Below, in pieces: positions 1 to 6,939 of a DNA stretch of 8,912 bases. A program made the translations under genes and the position numbers. Position 1 is the first letter of the stretch, and every line of letters starts with the position of its first letter. The notes under the pieces are model-generated. The model saw nothing but the letters and a program-made list of their open reading frames with translations, searched no databases and was not told the DNA's origin. The DNA is from Bacteroidales bacterium. Its GTDB lineage: Bacteria > Bacteroidota > Bacteroidia > Bacteroidales > Bacteroidaceae. The stretch spans positions 41,835 through 50,746 of the forward strand of contig WFMB01000117.1 of assembly GCA_009177185.1 (NCBI GenBank), given 5' to 3'.

Positions 1-198
1 GATTCGGTGAAAGAGTTCGCGCGCAAGAACGCGAACACGCGTCCATCGGCCGTAGATGGAACACGCAACAACCTGTGGGTGGCATTGGACTATATTGACG
101 TGGTGGTGCATGTCTTCGTGCCCGACGCACGTGAATTTTACGATGTGGACAACCTGTGGGAAGATGCCGACATTACTGACATCCCTGACATTGACTGA
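1..198 (+). CDS. rsfS: Ribosome silencing factor RsfS, C-terminal part (5' end outside window)
   Basis: RsfS (Iojap/RsfA family) binds ribosomal protein uL14 on the 50S subunit and blocks joining with the 30S, lowering translation when nutrients are short. Only the last 65 codons are present; the frame is open from base 1 and ends at TGA 196-198. The visible part has the family's C-terminal pattern: a Trp followed by the DY-x-D-VVVHVF strand (residues WVALDYIDVVVHVF, encoded about 79-120), then an R-x-FY-x-(V/L)-x-x-LW-x-DA helix, here REFYDVDNLWEDAD. A short Asp-rich tail follows. A GTG at 7 is internal and not the real start. The gene lies 5 nt upstream of ftsH, so the two are probably cotranscribed; rsfS next to ftsH and cdsA is a usual Bacteroidota arrangement. 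Assignment is by motif recognition; I am fairly sure. Confidence 0.88.
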   Translation, partial: DSVKEFARKNANTRPSAVDGTRNNLWVALDYIDVVVHVFVPDAREFYDVDNLWEDADITDIPDID

Positions 199-203
199 CA
201 AGC

Positions 204-2348
204 ATGGAAACAAACGACACGAACAAGACCAACAACAGCGGCAACGGCAAGAACCAGATGCAAAGACCACGATTCAACTTCACGTGGCTGTACATCCTGC
301 TCATTGCGGGGCTTGCATTCATGATTTTCACACGGCACGACTCTTCGGCTTCGCGCACGGTGGATTACACCACCTTCAAGGAGTTTGTGGTCAAGGGCTA
401 TGTGGCTGACGTGGTAATCAACAAGGACAACAACACGCTGACCTTGGGCATTGACTCCAAATACGCCAAACAGGTGTTCGGTGCAGTTGACAAGAACAAG
501 AACGCATCACGCATCAAGGTGGAGTTTGGTTCGATAGACAATCTTGAGAACTATCTGGACATCCAAAACGAGGAAGGCAACTTCACGGGCAAGGTCACTT
601 ATGAACGCGATAACGACATCATCAGCAACCTCTTTTGGAACTTTGCGCCCATCATCGCCATCGTGTTCATCTGGCTCTTCATCATGCGTGGCATGGGAGG
701 CGGTGGCATTATGGGTGGTGCCAGCAGCATCTTCTCAGTGGGACGCTCCAAGGCTCAACTCTTCGACAAAGACGATAAGACCACGCCGCAGATTACGTTC
801 AAGGATGTGGCTGGACAGGCTGGCGCAAAGCAGGAAATGCGGGAAATCGTCGATTTTCTGAAGACGCCTGAGAAGTACACGAGTCTTGGCGGCAAGATAC
901 CGAAGGGCGCACTGCTTGTAGGTCCTCCGGGAACGGGTAAGACGCTGTTAGCCAAGGCTGTCGCTGGCGAAGCAGGCGTGCCGTTCTTCTCATTATCGGG
1001 TTCGGAGTTTGTCGAGATGTTCGTTGGCGTGGGTGCAAGTCGAGTACGAGACCTGTTCCAGCAAGCCAAAGCCAAAGCTCCCTGCATCGTGTTCATTGAC
1101 GAGATTGACGCCATTGGCCGTGCGCGCAGCAAGACGGCAGCCATGGGTGGCAACGATGAGCGCGAAAGCACATTGAACCAGTTGCTGACCGAAATGGATG
1201 GTTTTGGAACGAATAGCGGCATCATCATCATGGCGGCAACAAACCGTGCCGATGTATTGGACAGTGCGCTGTTACGTGCTGGACGTTTCGACCGACAGAT
1301 TCACGTTGACTTGCCCGACTTGAACGAGCGCAAGGAAATCTTTATGGTACACTTAAAGCCGCTCAAGATTGACGAGACGGTGGATGTAGCGCAGCTGGCA
1401 CGCCAGACCCCTGGCTTTTCGGGGGCAGACATAGCCAACGTCTGCAACGAGGCAGCCCTCATTGCCGCCCGCAACAACAAGGAGTGGGTCGATAAGCAGT
1501 GCTTCCTCGACGCAGTGGACCGCATCATCGGCGGATTGGAGAAGAAGACGAAACTGCTCACAGCGCACGAGAAGCGCACCATTGCCCTACATGAAGCTGG
1601 ACACGCCACAATCTCGTGGTTCCTCGAATACGCCAATCCGTTAGTGAAAGTGACCATCGTGCCACGCGGTCAAGCACTCGGTGCAGCATGGTATATGCCA
1701 GAGGAACGCCAAATTTCCACGAAGGAAGAAATCCTCGATGAGATTTGCGCCACGTTGGGAGGCCGTGCAGCCGAAGAGTTGTGCGTAGGACGCATCTCGA
1801 CAGGAGCGATGAACGACTTGGAGAAGGTGACGAAACGCGCTTACGGCATGATTGCCTACGCAGGAATGGGTGAGAAGCTGCCCAATCTCTGCTACTACGA
1901 CAATCAGGAGTATCAGTTCAGCAAACCCTACAGCGACAAAACGGCTGAGACCATCGACGCGGAGGTGCAGACCCTCATTGCCAGTCAATACGAACGTGCC
2001 AAGAAGGTGTTGGCAGAACACAAGGACGGTCACGCCCAGCTGGCACAGAAGCTCATCGACAAAGAGGTTATCTTTGCAGAAGACCTCGAAGAAATCTTTG
2101 GCAAACGCCCATGGACTTCACGCACGGACGAGATATTGGCTGCTAATACGGAAGAAGAGGAGAAACAGTCCGCCAACAACGGTTCTGCCAACATCATTGA
2201 CCACAAGAAGGAGAACGAAGAGTTCATCCGTCAGAAGATTGTTCAGGCAGTAATAGCCAAGGCTGAAAAGGCAAAGGAACAAGGCAATCAAGCCGAGGGA
2301 CAACCTCAGACAGCCGACCCTCAAACAGACAAACCCGAAACAACGTGA
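204..2348 (+). CDS. ftsH: ATP-dependent zinc metalloprotease FtsH
   Basis: Membrane-anchored hexameric AAA+ protease that extracts and degrades misassembled membrane proteins and selected cytosolic regulators. 714 aa, normal for Bacteroidota. Visible in order: polar N-terminus; TM1 about 27-43; periplasmic domain about 45-140; TM2 about 144-161, followed by a Gly-rich linker; AAA+ module with Walker A GPPGTGKT (240-247), pore loop FVG (273-275), Walker B VFIDEID (296-302) and second region of homology around TNRADVL (346-352) with arginine fingers R358 and R361; M41 peptidase with zinc motif HEAGH (463-467) and likely third ligand D538. The fingers lie in RAGRFDR where most FtsH have RPGRFDR, a conservative difference. 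The C-terminal ~70 residues are a Glu/Lys/Gln-rich tail. All catalytic residues are present. The ATG is 5 nt after rsfS; the TGA stop overlaps the cdsA GTG. Confidence 0.98.
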   Translation: METNDTNKTNNSGNGKNQMQRPRFNFTWLYILLIAGLAFMIFTRHDSSASRTVDYTTFKEFVVKGYVADVVINKDNNTLTLGIDSKYAKQVFGAVDKNKNASRIKVEFGSIDNLENYLDIQNEEGNFTGKVTYERDNDIISNLFWNFAPIIAIVFIWLFIMRGMGGGGIMGGASSIFSVGRSKAQLFDKDDKTTPQITFKDVAGQAGAKQEMREIVDFLKTPEKYTSLGGKIPKGALLVGPPGTGKTLLAKAVAGEAGVPFFSLSGSEFVEMFVGVGASRVRDLFQQAKAKAPCIVFIDEIDAIGRARSKTAAMGGNDERESTLNQLLTEMDGFGTNSGIIIMAATNRADVLDSALLRAGRFDRQIHVDLPDLNERKEIFMVHLKPLKIDETVDVAQLARQTPGFSGADIANVCNEAALIAARNNKEWVDKQCFLDAVDRIIGGLEKKTKLLTAHEKRTIALHEAGHATISWFLEYANPLVKVTIVPRGQALGAAWYMPEERQISTKEEILDEICATLGGRAAEELCVGRISTGAMNDLEKVTKRAYGMIAYAGMGEKLPNLCYYDNQEYQFSKPYSDKTAETIDAEVQTLIASQYERAKKVLAEHKDGHAQLAQKLIDKEVIFAEDLEEIFGKRPWTSRTDEILAANTEEEEKQSANNGSANIIDHKKENEEFIRQKIVQAVIAKAEKAKEQGNQAEGQPQTADPQTDKPETT

Positions 2349-3205
2349 AAAACCTGATAACACGCACCATCACAGGAGTGTTGTTCGTTGCAATCCTCGT
2401 AGCCAGCATCGTGCTACACCCTTATATGCTCCTGTTAGTCTTCATTGCCATCACCGCGCTGACAGTGTGGGAGTTCACGACCATCGTCAATCGCAACATG
2501 AACCTACACGTCAACCGATTCATCACCACGATGGCTGGAGCGTATCTGTTCATAGCGGTATGGGCTTTCAACACCAACATCATGGGGGCAGAGGTGTTCA
2601 TTCCCTACCTAATCTCGCTCATCTACCTGCTGGTGTCGGAACTCTACTTCGACCGTCCAGACAGCATCCAGAACTGGGCGATGGCATTCATGGCACAGCT
2701 CTACATCGCCCTGCCCTTCGCATCGTTCAACACGCTATGCTTCATCGACACAACAGCAGGAGTGACCTACTACTATTGGTATGCCCTTTCGCTATTCATT
2801 TTCCTGTGGTCAAGCGACACCGGGGCCTATCTGTTTGGTTCTCGGCTGGGCAAGCACCGATTGTTTCCACGCATATCTCCCAAGAAGTCATGGGAAGGCA
2901 GCATCGGTGGCGGTCTTACGGCTATTGCGGCATCGCAAGTGATAGCCAGTTTCATTCCTTTCGCAGAAACTTTGACACCACTGACCAGCCATCTGCTTTG
3001 GGCAGGGTTAGCATTGCTCACGGTCATTGTCGGTACGTGGGGCGACCTCGTTGAGTCTCTCCTGAAACGTCGGCTTGACATCAAGGACTCTGGCAACATT
3101 CTGCCGGGACACGGAGGCATGCTCGACCGCTTCGACAGTGCGCTGCTCGCCATTCCCGCCGCAGTCGTCTATGTATATACAATCATGCTTAACATAATAC
3201 ACTAA
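2345..3205 (+). CDS. cdsA: Phosphatidate cytidylyltransferase (CDP-diglyceride synthase)
   Basis: Integral membrane enzyme that converts phosphatidic acid and CTP to CDP-diacylglycerol and pyrophosphate, the branch-point precursor of phosphatidylethanolamine, phosphatidylserine and phosphatidylglycerol. 286 aa, usual for the family. The protein is mostly hydrophobic, with about seven or eight membrane segments (for example 11-24, 28-42, 64-76, 86-99, 112-126, 143-156, 190-205, 217-230, 266-282). The SDTGAYLFG-x(2)-GKH-x-L-x-x-ISPKKSWEG block (157-185) and the CDP-ATase signature are both present: S238, KRR 241-243, D245, KD 247-248, PGHGG 254-258 and DRFDS 261-265. The start is GTG at 2345, overlapping the ftsH TGA as GTGA, which suggests translational coupling. 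The ORF begins directly with a short basic N-terminus and TM1, so no upstream start is needed. The stop lies 7 nt before the next gene. Confidence 0.96.
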   Translation: MKNLITRTITGVLFVAILVASIVLHPYMLLLVFIAITALTVWEFTTIVNRNMNLHVNRFITTMAGAYLFIAVWAFNTNIMGAEVFIPYLISLIYLLVSELYFDRPDSIQNWAMAFMAQLYIALPFASFNTLCFIDTTAGVTYYYWYALSLFIFLWSSDTGAYLFGSRLGKHRLFPRISPKKSWEGSIGGGLTAIAASQVIASFIPFAETLTPLTSHLLWAGLALLTVIVGTWGDLVESLLKRRLDIKDSGNILPGHGGMLDRFDSALLAIPAAVVYVYTIMLNIIH

Positions 3206-3212
3206 AACTACT

Positions 3213-5081
3213 ATGACTGAAATCCAGAACCCCACTGAGGAACCTGTAGTTGAACCTGCAGTAGCTACAGAGCCAGTTGCAGTCGAAACACCTGCAACCG
3301 TTGCAGAACCCGTTGCCGAGACAACGGAAGAGCCTGTAACAGAAGAAGCTGTCGAAGAACCTCAGGCAGAAACCTCTACCACTTCTATCGCCGCTTACGC
3401 AACCAAAGCCGAAGTTGTAGCCCGACTGAAAGCCCTTGCCGAGAGTGACGAAGAGGTAACTCGCCAAGAACTCGACAGCCTCAAGAGCAACTTCTACCGC
3501 ATCCACCGACAAGAGGCCGATGCCGCCTACAAGAAGTTCGTGGAAGAAGGAGGCAACGCAGAAGAATATGCTCCTGCGCCCAACTTGGAAGAAGCCGAGT
3601 TCAAGGAACTGATGGCAGTCCTCCGCGAAAAGCGTGCAGCCGCAGCCGCAGCGCAAGAACAGGAACGCGAGGAGAACTATCAGAAGAAGCTCGAAATCAT
3701 CGAAAAGATAAAGGCAATCACCGAGAACCCAGACGAGATAAACCGTGCCTACAACGACTTCAAGGAACTGCAGCAGCAGTGGAATGACATCAAGGAAGTG
3801 CCAGCCGAGAAGGCTACCAACCTGTGGAAGACCTACCAGCAAGCCGTCGAAGCATTCTACGACACGCTGAAATTGAGCAACGAACTTCGTGCCTACGACT
3901 TCAAAAAGAACTTGGCGCACAAGACAGCCCTGTGCGAAGCAGCCGAGAAACTGGCAGAAGAGCCTGACGTGATTGCGGCATTCCGCAAGCTGCAGCAACT
4001 GCATCAAGACTTCCGCGAGATAGGTCCCGTGGCAAATGACCTGCGCGAACAAATTTGGACACGCTTCAAGGACGCCTCAACCGTCATCAACAAACGCCAT
4101 CAGGAGCACTTCGAGGCACGCAAGCAGAAGGAAGAAGAGAACCTCGCCAAGAAGACCGCCATCTGCGAAACCATTGAAGGTTTCAACATCGACGACCTCA
4201 AGACGTTCGCCGAGTGGAACGCCCTCTCCGAGAAGATAACCGCCCTGCAAGCCGAATGGAAGACCATCGGCTATGCACCTCAAAAGATGAACACCAAAAT
4301 CTTCGAGCGTTTCCGTGCCGCATGCGACAACTTCTTCACCCGCAAGAACGAATACTTCCAAACCGTCCGCGACAACCTCAACCAAAACTACGCACAGAAA
4401 CTCGAACTGGTGGAGAAAGCAGAGGCACTCAAGGACAGCACCGAGTGGAAATCCACCACCGACGTGCTGATTGACTTACAGAAGAAATGGAAGGAAATCG
4501 GAACAGTGCCCAAGAAATACAGCGACCAAATTTGGGAACGCTTCAACGCAGCCTGCGACGCCTTCTTTGCCGCCAAGAAAGAAGCGAACCAAGGCGCACA
4601 CGCCGAGCAAACCACCAACATGGAGAAGAAGAAGAGCATCATCGACATGCTCGCCGCCATCGTGCCCGAAGAGTTCGAGGGCGACCTCCGTGCGAAGTTG
4701 CGCGAGGCACAAGAAGAGTGGAACAAAGTAGGCCATGTCCCCTTCAAAGAGAAGGACAAACTCTACCAGCTCCTCCGCGAGCAAATGGACCGCCTGTATG
4801 GCTTTGCCAACCAGAGTGCCGCCAAACGCCGCCTCGACCGTTTCAAAGAAAGCATCAAGAACGGCAACGGCAGCGATTTGCGTTCACGCCTCATGCGCCA
4901 GCTCGACATCCTGAGGAACGAAATCAAGACCTACGAAAACAACCTCGGGTTCTTGAACCTCAGCAGCAAATCGAAGCAAGGCAATGCCTTGGTGGAAGAG
5001 CTGAACCGCAAGATGGACAAGCTAAAAGCCGACATGGAAGAGGTGAAAGCCAAGATTGCCGCATTAGAAGAACAGAAATAA
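3213..5081 (+). CDS. DUF349 repeat protein, coiled-coil, function unknown
   Basis: 622-aa soluble protein, no signal peptide or membrane segment. Residues 1-55 are a low-complexity, acidic Pro/Val/Glu/Thr tail built from imperfect EPVA-type units, probably disordered. From about 60 the protein is charged and largely helical, with an Ala-rich stretch at 142-147. Five copies of the DUF349 pattern (aromatic-x-x-IG-x-(V/A)P, then about 10-20 residues on (L/I)W-x-x-(F/Y), then F(F/Y)) are visible near residues 190-218, 268-296, 349-375, 426-452 and 503-531; the last is the most divergent. The C-terminus (590-620) is Lys/Glu-rich coiled coil. Proteins of this kind and size are common in Bacteroidota; E. 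coli YdgA-like names do not apply and I know of no established role. The ATG is 7 nt after cdsA, so it is the last gene of the operon. Family assignment is sound; function is unknown. Confidence 0.9.
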   Translation: MTEIQNPTEEPVVEPAVATEPVAVETPATVAEPVAETTEEPVTEEAVEEPQAETSTTSIAAYATKAEVVARLKALAESDEEVTRQELDSLKSNFYRIHRQEADAAYKKFVEEGGNAEEYAPAPNLEEAEFKELMAVLREKRAAAAAAQEQEREENYQKKLEIIEKIKAITENPDEINRAYNDFKELQQQWNDIKEVPAEKATNLWKTYQQAVEAFYDTLKLSNELRAYDFKKNLAHKTALCEAAEKLAEEPDVIAAFRKLQQLHQDFREIGPVANDLREQIWTRFKDASTVINKRHQEHFEARKQKEEENLAKKTAICETIEGFNIDDLKTFAEWNALSEKITALQAEWKTIGYAPQKMNTKIFERFRAACDNFFTRKNEYFQTVRDNLNQNYAQKLELVEKAEALKDSTEWKSTTDVLIDLQKKWKEIGTVPKKYSDQIWERFNAACDAFFAAKKEANQGAHAEQTTNMEKKKSIIDMLAAIVPEEFEGDLRAKLREAQEEWNKVGHVPFKEKDKLYQLLREQMDRLYGFANQSAAKRRLDRFKESIKNGNGSDLRSRLMRQLDILRNEIKTYENNLGFLNLSSKSKQGNALVEELNRKMDKLKADMEEVKAKIAALEEQK

Positions 5082-5110
5082 CCACAACAAAAAGCGAACC
5101 AATACAAGAA

Positions 5111-5141
5111 GGACAGGTCAGCAACGACCTGTCCTTTTTTT
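5111..5141 (+). terminator. Intrinsic terminator of the rsfS-ftsH-cdsA-DUF349 operon
   Basis: A perfect 9-bp stem, GGACAGGTC (5111-5119) with GACCTGTCC (5126-5134), closes a 6-nt loop and is followed at once by seven T residues (5135-5141). It begins 29 nt after the DUF349 gene stop, the expected place for the operon end. The A-rich left flank (AAGAA) could extend pairing into the T tract. It marks the boundary between core operon and the gene-poor region. Confidence 0.95.
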
Positions 5142-5481
5142 GTTATACAACCCCATTCCATCCCCCGTGGAAGTCCATGAATGAATGAAAGCCACTGCAT
5201 AACTCCTCCAAAAACACTTCCCTCCCCTCTCACATTTATCCCCTCCTCACCTCCTGTTCCTTACCCCAAAAACGGAGTCCCCGACTCCGAGCAGTCGGAG
5301 TCGGGGACATCGGCAAGTCGGAGTCGGGGACTCCGATTTTGAAGTTGTGAAAGCACACCTCACACAGAAGTGACTTATATCCTGTTTCATGAACATCTTT
5401 CGCCGAACTCACGTTAATAGCAGATTCGATTACAGAACACGAGCGGTCGAACAACCGATTTCCCTCTCTTTCCCACCACAC
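5142..5481. other. Gene-free stretch, C-rich, with repeat cluster
   Basis: I see no supportable gene here. From about 5143 to 5272 the + strand is strongly pyrimidine-rich (runs such as CCTCCCCTCTC near 5221), with a weak TTCCA/TGGAA hairpin at 5157-5173. The palindromic repeat cluster occupies 5273-5335 (separate entry). From 5341 to 5481 the sequence is unremarkable apart from a short CGGT/ACCG hairpin near 5445. Open frames of 80-100 codons on the minus strand run through the repeat and the 3' end of the DUF349 gene and show no protein-like character. Confidence 0.7.
5273..5335. repeat. Three-unit, 23-bp-period palindromic repeat (CGGAGTC-NNN-GACTCCG)
   Basis: Three units begin at 5273, 5296 and 5319, exactly 23 bp apart. 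Units 1 and 3 are themselves palindromes, CGGAGTC-CCC-GACTCCG and CGGAGTC-GGG-GACTCCG; they differ in the central three bases, which are each other's complement, so 5273-5290 and 5318-5335 form a perfect 18-bp inverted repeat. Unit 2 (CGGAGTCGGGGACATCGG) keeps the left half but has a changed right half. Unit 1 can pair with unit 2 (14 bp, GCAG loop, 5277-5308) or with unit 3 (18 bp), which are mutually exclusive folds. It resembles a REP-like intergenic repeat; I cannot name the family. Confidence 0.85.
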
Positions 5482-5484
5482 TTG

Positions 5485-5515
5485 TTGTGCATTCCAAAAA
5501 TAAGTCGTACTTTTG
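5485..5515 (+). promoter_or_regulatory. Bacteroidota sigma-ABfr consensus promoter
   Basis: A TTG at 5485-5487 (with another TTG at 5482) is followed after 20 nt by TACTTTTG (5508-5515), an exact match to the Bacteroides -7 consensus TAnnTTTG. Transcription would begin around 5519-5523. No plausible coding sequence follows, but a strongly structured region does. The ten bases GTACTTTTGC (5507-5516) also match the GTAnnTTTGC target of CTnDOT-type integrases. Confidence 0.75.
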
Positions 5516-5519
5516 CAAC

Positions 5520-5780
5520 CGCAGACCGATTCACGGGAAGTCCCAAGCGAGGGGCAAGTGAGGAGGGATGTAGTGAAAATACATTTAGAAAGCGTTTATC
5601 CGCGCTGATTCTTGGCAGTTTGAAATTCTCGCAAAGTTTCGATCAATAGTCAAGGGTGTAGCAACGGTAGATGCCCGTGGATATGCAACATTGTGTATTC
5701 GGCTGATATCTTGTCCGAGATATTGCCGAATATATTGGTTGTATATACAGGCGTGGGCTTCTGCGTTGAACCTTGATAAT
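5520..5780 (+). ncRNA. Candidate structured non-coding RNA (family not identified)
   Basis: Region directly downstream of the consensus promoter with no credible ORF. The first half has small hairpins (GGGA/TCCC at 5535-5544, ATGTA/TACAT at 5568-5584). The second half folds as one long hairpin: TCAAGG 5650-5655 with CCTTGA 5771-5776; CAACG 5662-5666 with CGTTG 5764-5768; GCCC 5673-5676 with GGGC 5755-5758; ATATGCAAC 5681-5689 with GTTGTATAT 5738-5746 (one G-T); TATTCGGC 5696-5703 with GCCGAATA 5725-5732; ATATCT 5706-5711 with AGATAT 5718-5723; loop TGTCCG. Helices are separated by internal loops, an RNA-like layout. A 66-codon minus-strand frame (5650-5850) crosses it and is likely a shadow. 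Known options include the Bacteroidales-1 motif, a 6S-type RNA or a leader; none is established. No clear T-tract terminator follows, so the 3' end is approximate. Confidence 0.55.
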
Positions 5781-5783
5781 ATT

Positions 5784-6100
5784 TGTTACTATATTGATAT
5801 TCAGTGAGTACATAAACTTTAATCCACTTTGAGAACCAATAAAGACCCATGATTTTTAATAGAGATTCTCAAGACTCACTATTTCCCCAATAATTTTGTT
5901 ACTTTATGTTACCCAATAGTAACATATCCTGATTATTGCCTGCCAAAAGAAAAATATCTGGATAACTACACAAATAATACTTCATACACTTTAGGATATA
6001 TATACTAACTGAATGAATGAAGTGGATTATTTATAAACCATCCACACTCCATTTTCTTCTGGATTGGTCGAAGCGTAATTCAGTAATTCATAATTGTTAC
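5784..6100. repeat. Cluster of five TGTTAC motifs
   Basis: TGTTAC occurs at 5784-5789, 5897-5902, 5907-5912 and 6095-6100 on the + strand, and inverted as GTAACA at 5919-5924. The second and third are 10 bp apart (one helical turn) and the inverted copy follows after 6 bp, giving an operator-like TGTTACT...AGTAACA arrangement. The third and fifth copies extend to an exact 10-bp direct repeat, TGTTACCCAA (5907-5916 and 6095-6104). Possible roles are binding sites for an integrase/excisionase or a repressor; this is inference. Confidence 0.5.
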
Positions 6101-6178
6101 CCAACCCATTTCTACCGTCCTCTTTTTGCCCTGTTAAATCCTGTCTATTTTATTTCCCCTTTTCTTTTTTGGCAGGCA
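5937..6178. mobile_element. Possible MITE-like element, 242 bp, bounded by 12-bp inverted repeats
   Basis: TGCCTGCCAAAA at 5937-5948 is the exact reverse complement of TTTTGGCAGGCA at 6167-6178. With a 2-nt offset the similarity continues inward (GAAA on both sides). Just inside the left end, 5972-6032 forms an AT-rich hairpin: AAATAAT 5972-5978 with ATTATTT 6026-6032, CTTCAT 5980-5985 with ATGAAG 6017-6022, TTAG 5991-5994 with CTAA 6005-6008. Three tandem TAATT(CA) units lie at 6076-6095. A 58-codon frame (6017-6193) is not convincing as a gene. No target-site duplication is clear and no transposase is present, so a mobile origin is only one reading; regulatory or chance pairing remain possible. 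Confidence 0.3.
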
Positions 6179-6425
6179 GACCTATTATATTAAATCATAT
6201 AGTATTTATTCTCACGAGATGTCGACTATTCCAAATGCAAAGTTAGTTGTCTTCGGCATTACGACTAAGATCAAGCCCATAGGGTTGTTAATTGCAGGAT
6301 GGTGACGATGCACTATCCTTCATTTACAAATCTTGTCTTAATTGTCCCCAGACGACTATTGAAGCATTGTAATATCCACATCTCTCCCTGAGAAAAATCA
6401 AAAGGAGGGAAAAAAACAAGCCGAC
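6179..6425. other. Gene-free AT-rich stretch before the broken small gene
   Basis: Nothing coding is supported. On the minus strand, TAACTTTG (complement of 6238-6245) matches the Bacteroides -7 element, but no TTG lies 19-21 nt upstream. A GGAGGG at 6404-6409, 16 nt before the ATG at 6426, is unusual for this group and probably too far away to act as a ribosome binding site. Confidence 0.5.
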
Positions 6426-6758
6426 ATGACAAAAATATTTAAATTCGTACATTATGAAGTTCCAACAATCGAGCAACTGAAGGATGCCAAAGCCGTAAGG
6501 CTGAGACACCACATTGATAACGGAGGCATACTAACCCGAAAAGAAAAGGATTGAATAACTGAAGCAGTAAGAAACAACAACTATTTCAAAAGAGCTGTGC
6601 CTGTTCAGGGATGGTGTGTTCCTTTCGATGATATATTGCGTCGTTTTGTCTTTAAGCAGTATGGAGAATGGAAAGAAATTTGGGCAATGGACAAAACGGC
6701 AATTCGACACACTGTTTTTGGAAGAATAGATGAAATAGTTGAACTCAAAACAAATTAA
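6426..6758 (+). pseudogene. Small hypothetical protein gene broken by an in-frame TGA
   Basis: A frame starting at ATG 6426 runs 42 codons to TGA 6552-6554 and then continues in the same frame for 67 more codons to TAA 6756-6758. Both halves read like one protein: an N-terminal half with a charged helix, then HIDNGGILTRKEKD, the stop, and ITEAVRNNNYFKRAVPVQGW, an aromatic-rich middle (W, F, Y in the 80s) and a C-terminal FGRIDEIVEL strand. A single C-to-T change of a CGA (Arg) codon would produce the TGA. The length, about 110 aa, and style suit small proteins carried on Bacteroidota integrative elements, but I cannot name a family. TGA is a normal stop elsewhere in the window (rsfS, ftsH), so recoding is unlikely. 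The next ORF starts 7 nt after its final stop, so the pair looks like a former operon. Two separately translated pieces or a sequencing error are alternatives. Confidence 0.6.
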
Positions 6759-6765
6759 CAATATC

Positions 6766-6939
6766 ATGGAATACGAGGACAAAGACACTATTATAGGTTG
6801 CAGCTGCACTATGCTTGATGACCCTGACAACGCTATATGTGGACGCATTGTCGCAGATTTCGGCACAGAAATAGCCGTTGAGATGTATGACGGAAAGGTT
6901 GCCCTGTATGAACGTGACGAGCTTTTGATATTCGATTGA
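6766..6939 (+). CDS. Hypothetical acidic protein, 57 aa
   Basis: Starts at ATG 6766 (MEYEDKDTII...) and ends at TGA 6937-6939. An in-frame TTG at 6739 would add nine residues but lies inside the preceding gene, so the ATG is preferred. The protein is small and acidic, with no membrane segment. It has two cysteines near the N-terminus (CSC, residues 12-14) and a third at about 25 in a DNAICGRIVADFG segment, then alternating strands (EIAVEMYDGKVALYERDELL) that suggest a compact beta fold such as an SH3-like barrel. I do not recognise the family. It lies 7 nt behind the broken gene at 6426-6758 and shares its direction, so the two were probably cotranscribed. The opposite strand is also open across this stretch but has no start codon and poor protein character. 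Confidence 0.6.
   Translation: MEYEDKDTIIGCSCTMLDDPDNAICGRIVADFGTEIAVEMYDGKVALYERDELLIFD

Noticed and set aside
3189..4052. 287-codon minus-strand frame opposite the DUF349 gene
   Set aside because: Leu/Phe/Cys/Gly-rich antisense shadow of a Glu/Lys-rich gene; the + strand has clear DUF349 repeats.
5177..5190. TGAATGAATGAA shared with 6010-6021
   Set aside because: Low-complexity GAAT repeat with no shared flanks; probably chance.
5236..5481. 81-codon minus-strand ORF through the palindromic repeat
   Set aside because: A third of it encodes the repeat units and the rest has no protein-like pattern; no start signals.
5650..5850. 66-codon minus-strand ORF over the RNA candidate
   Set aside because: No homology I can name and it coincides with the helices; better explained by structured RNA. 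It is kept as the main alternative test for that finding.
6017..6193. 58-codon + ORF (MKWIIYKPSTL...)
   Set aside because: Starts inside the AT-rich hairpin, lacks a ribosome binding site and reads as random hydrophobic sequence.
6426..6758. Recoding of TGA (selenocysteine or code change)
   Set aside because: TGA ends rsfS and ftsH in the same window and no selenocysteine-type structure is seen; a nonsense mutation is simpler.
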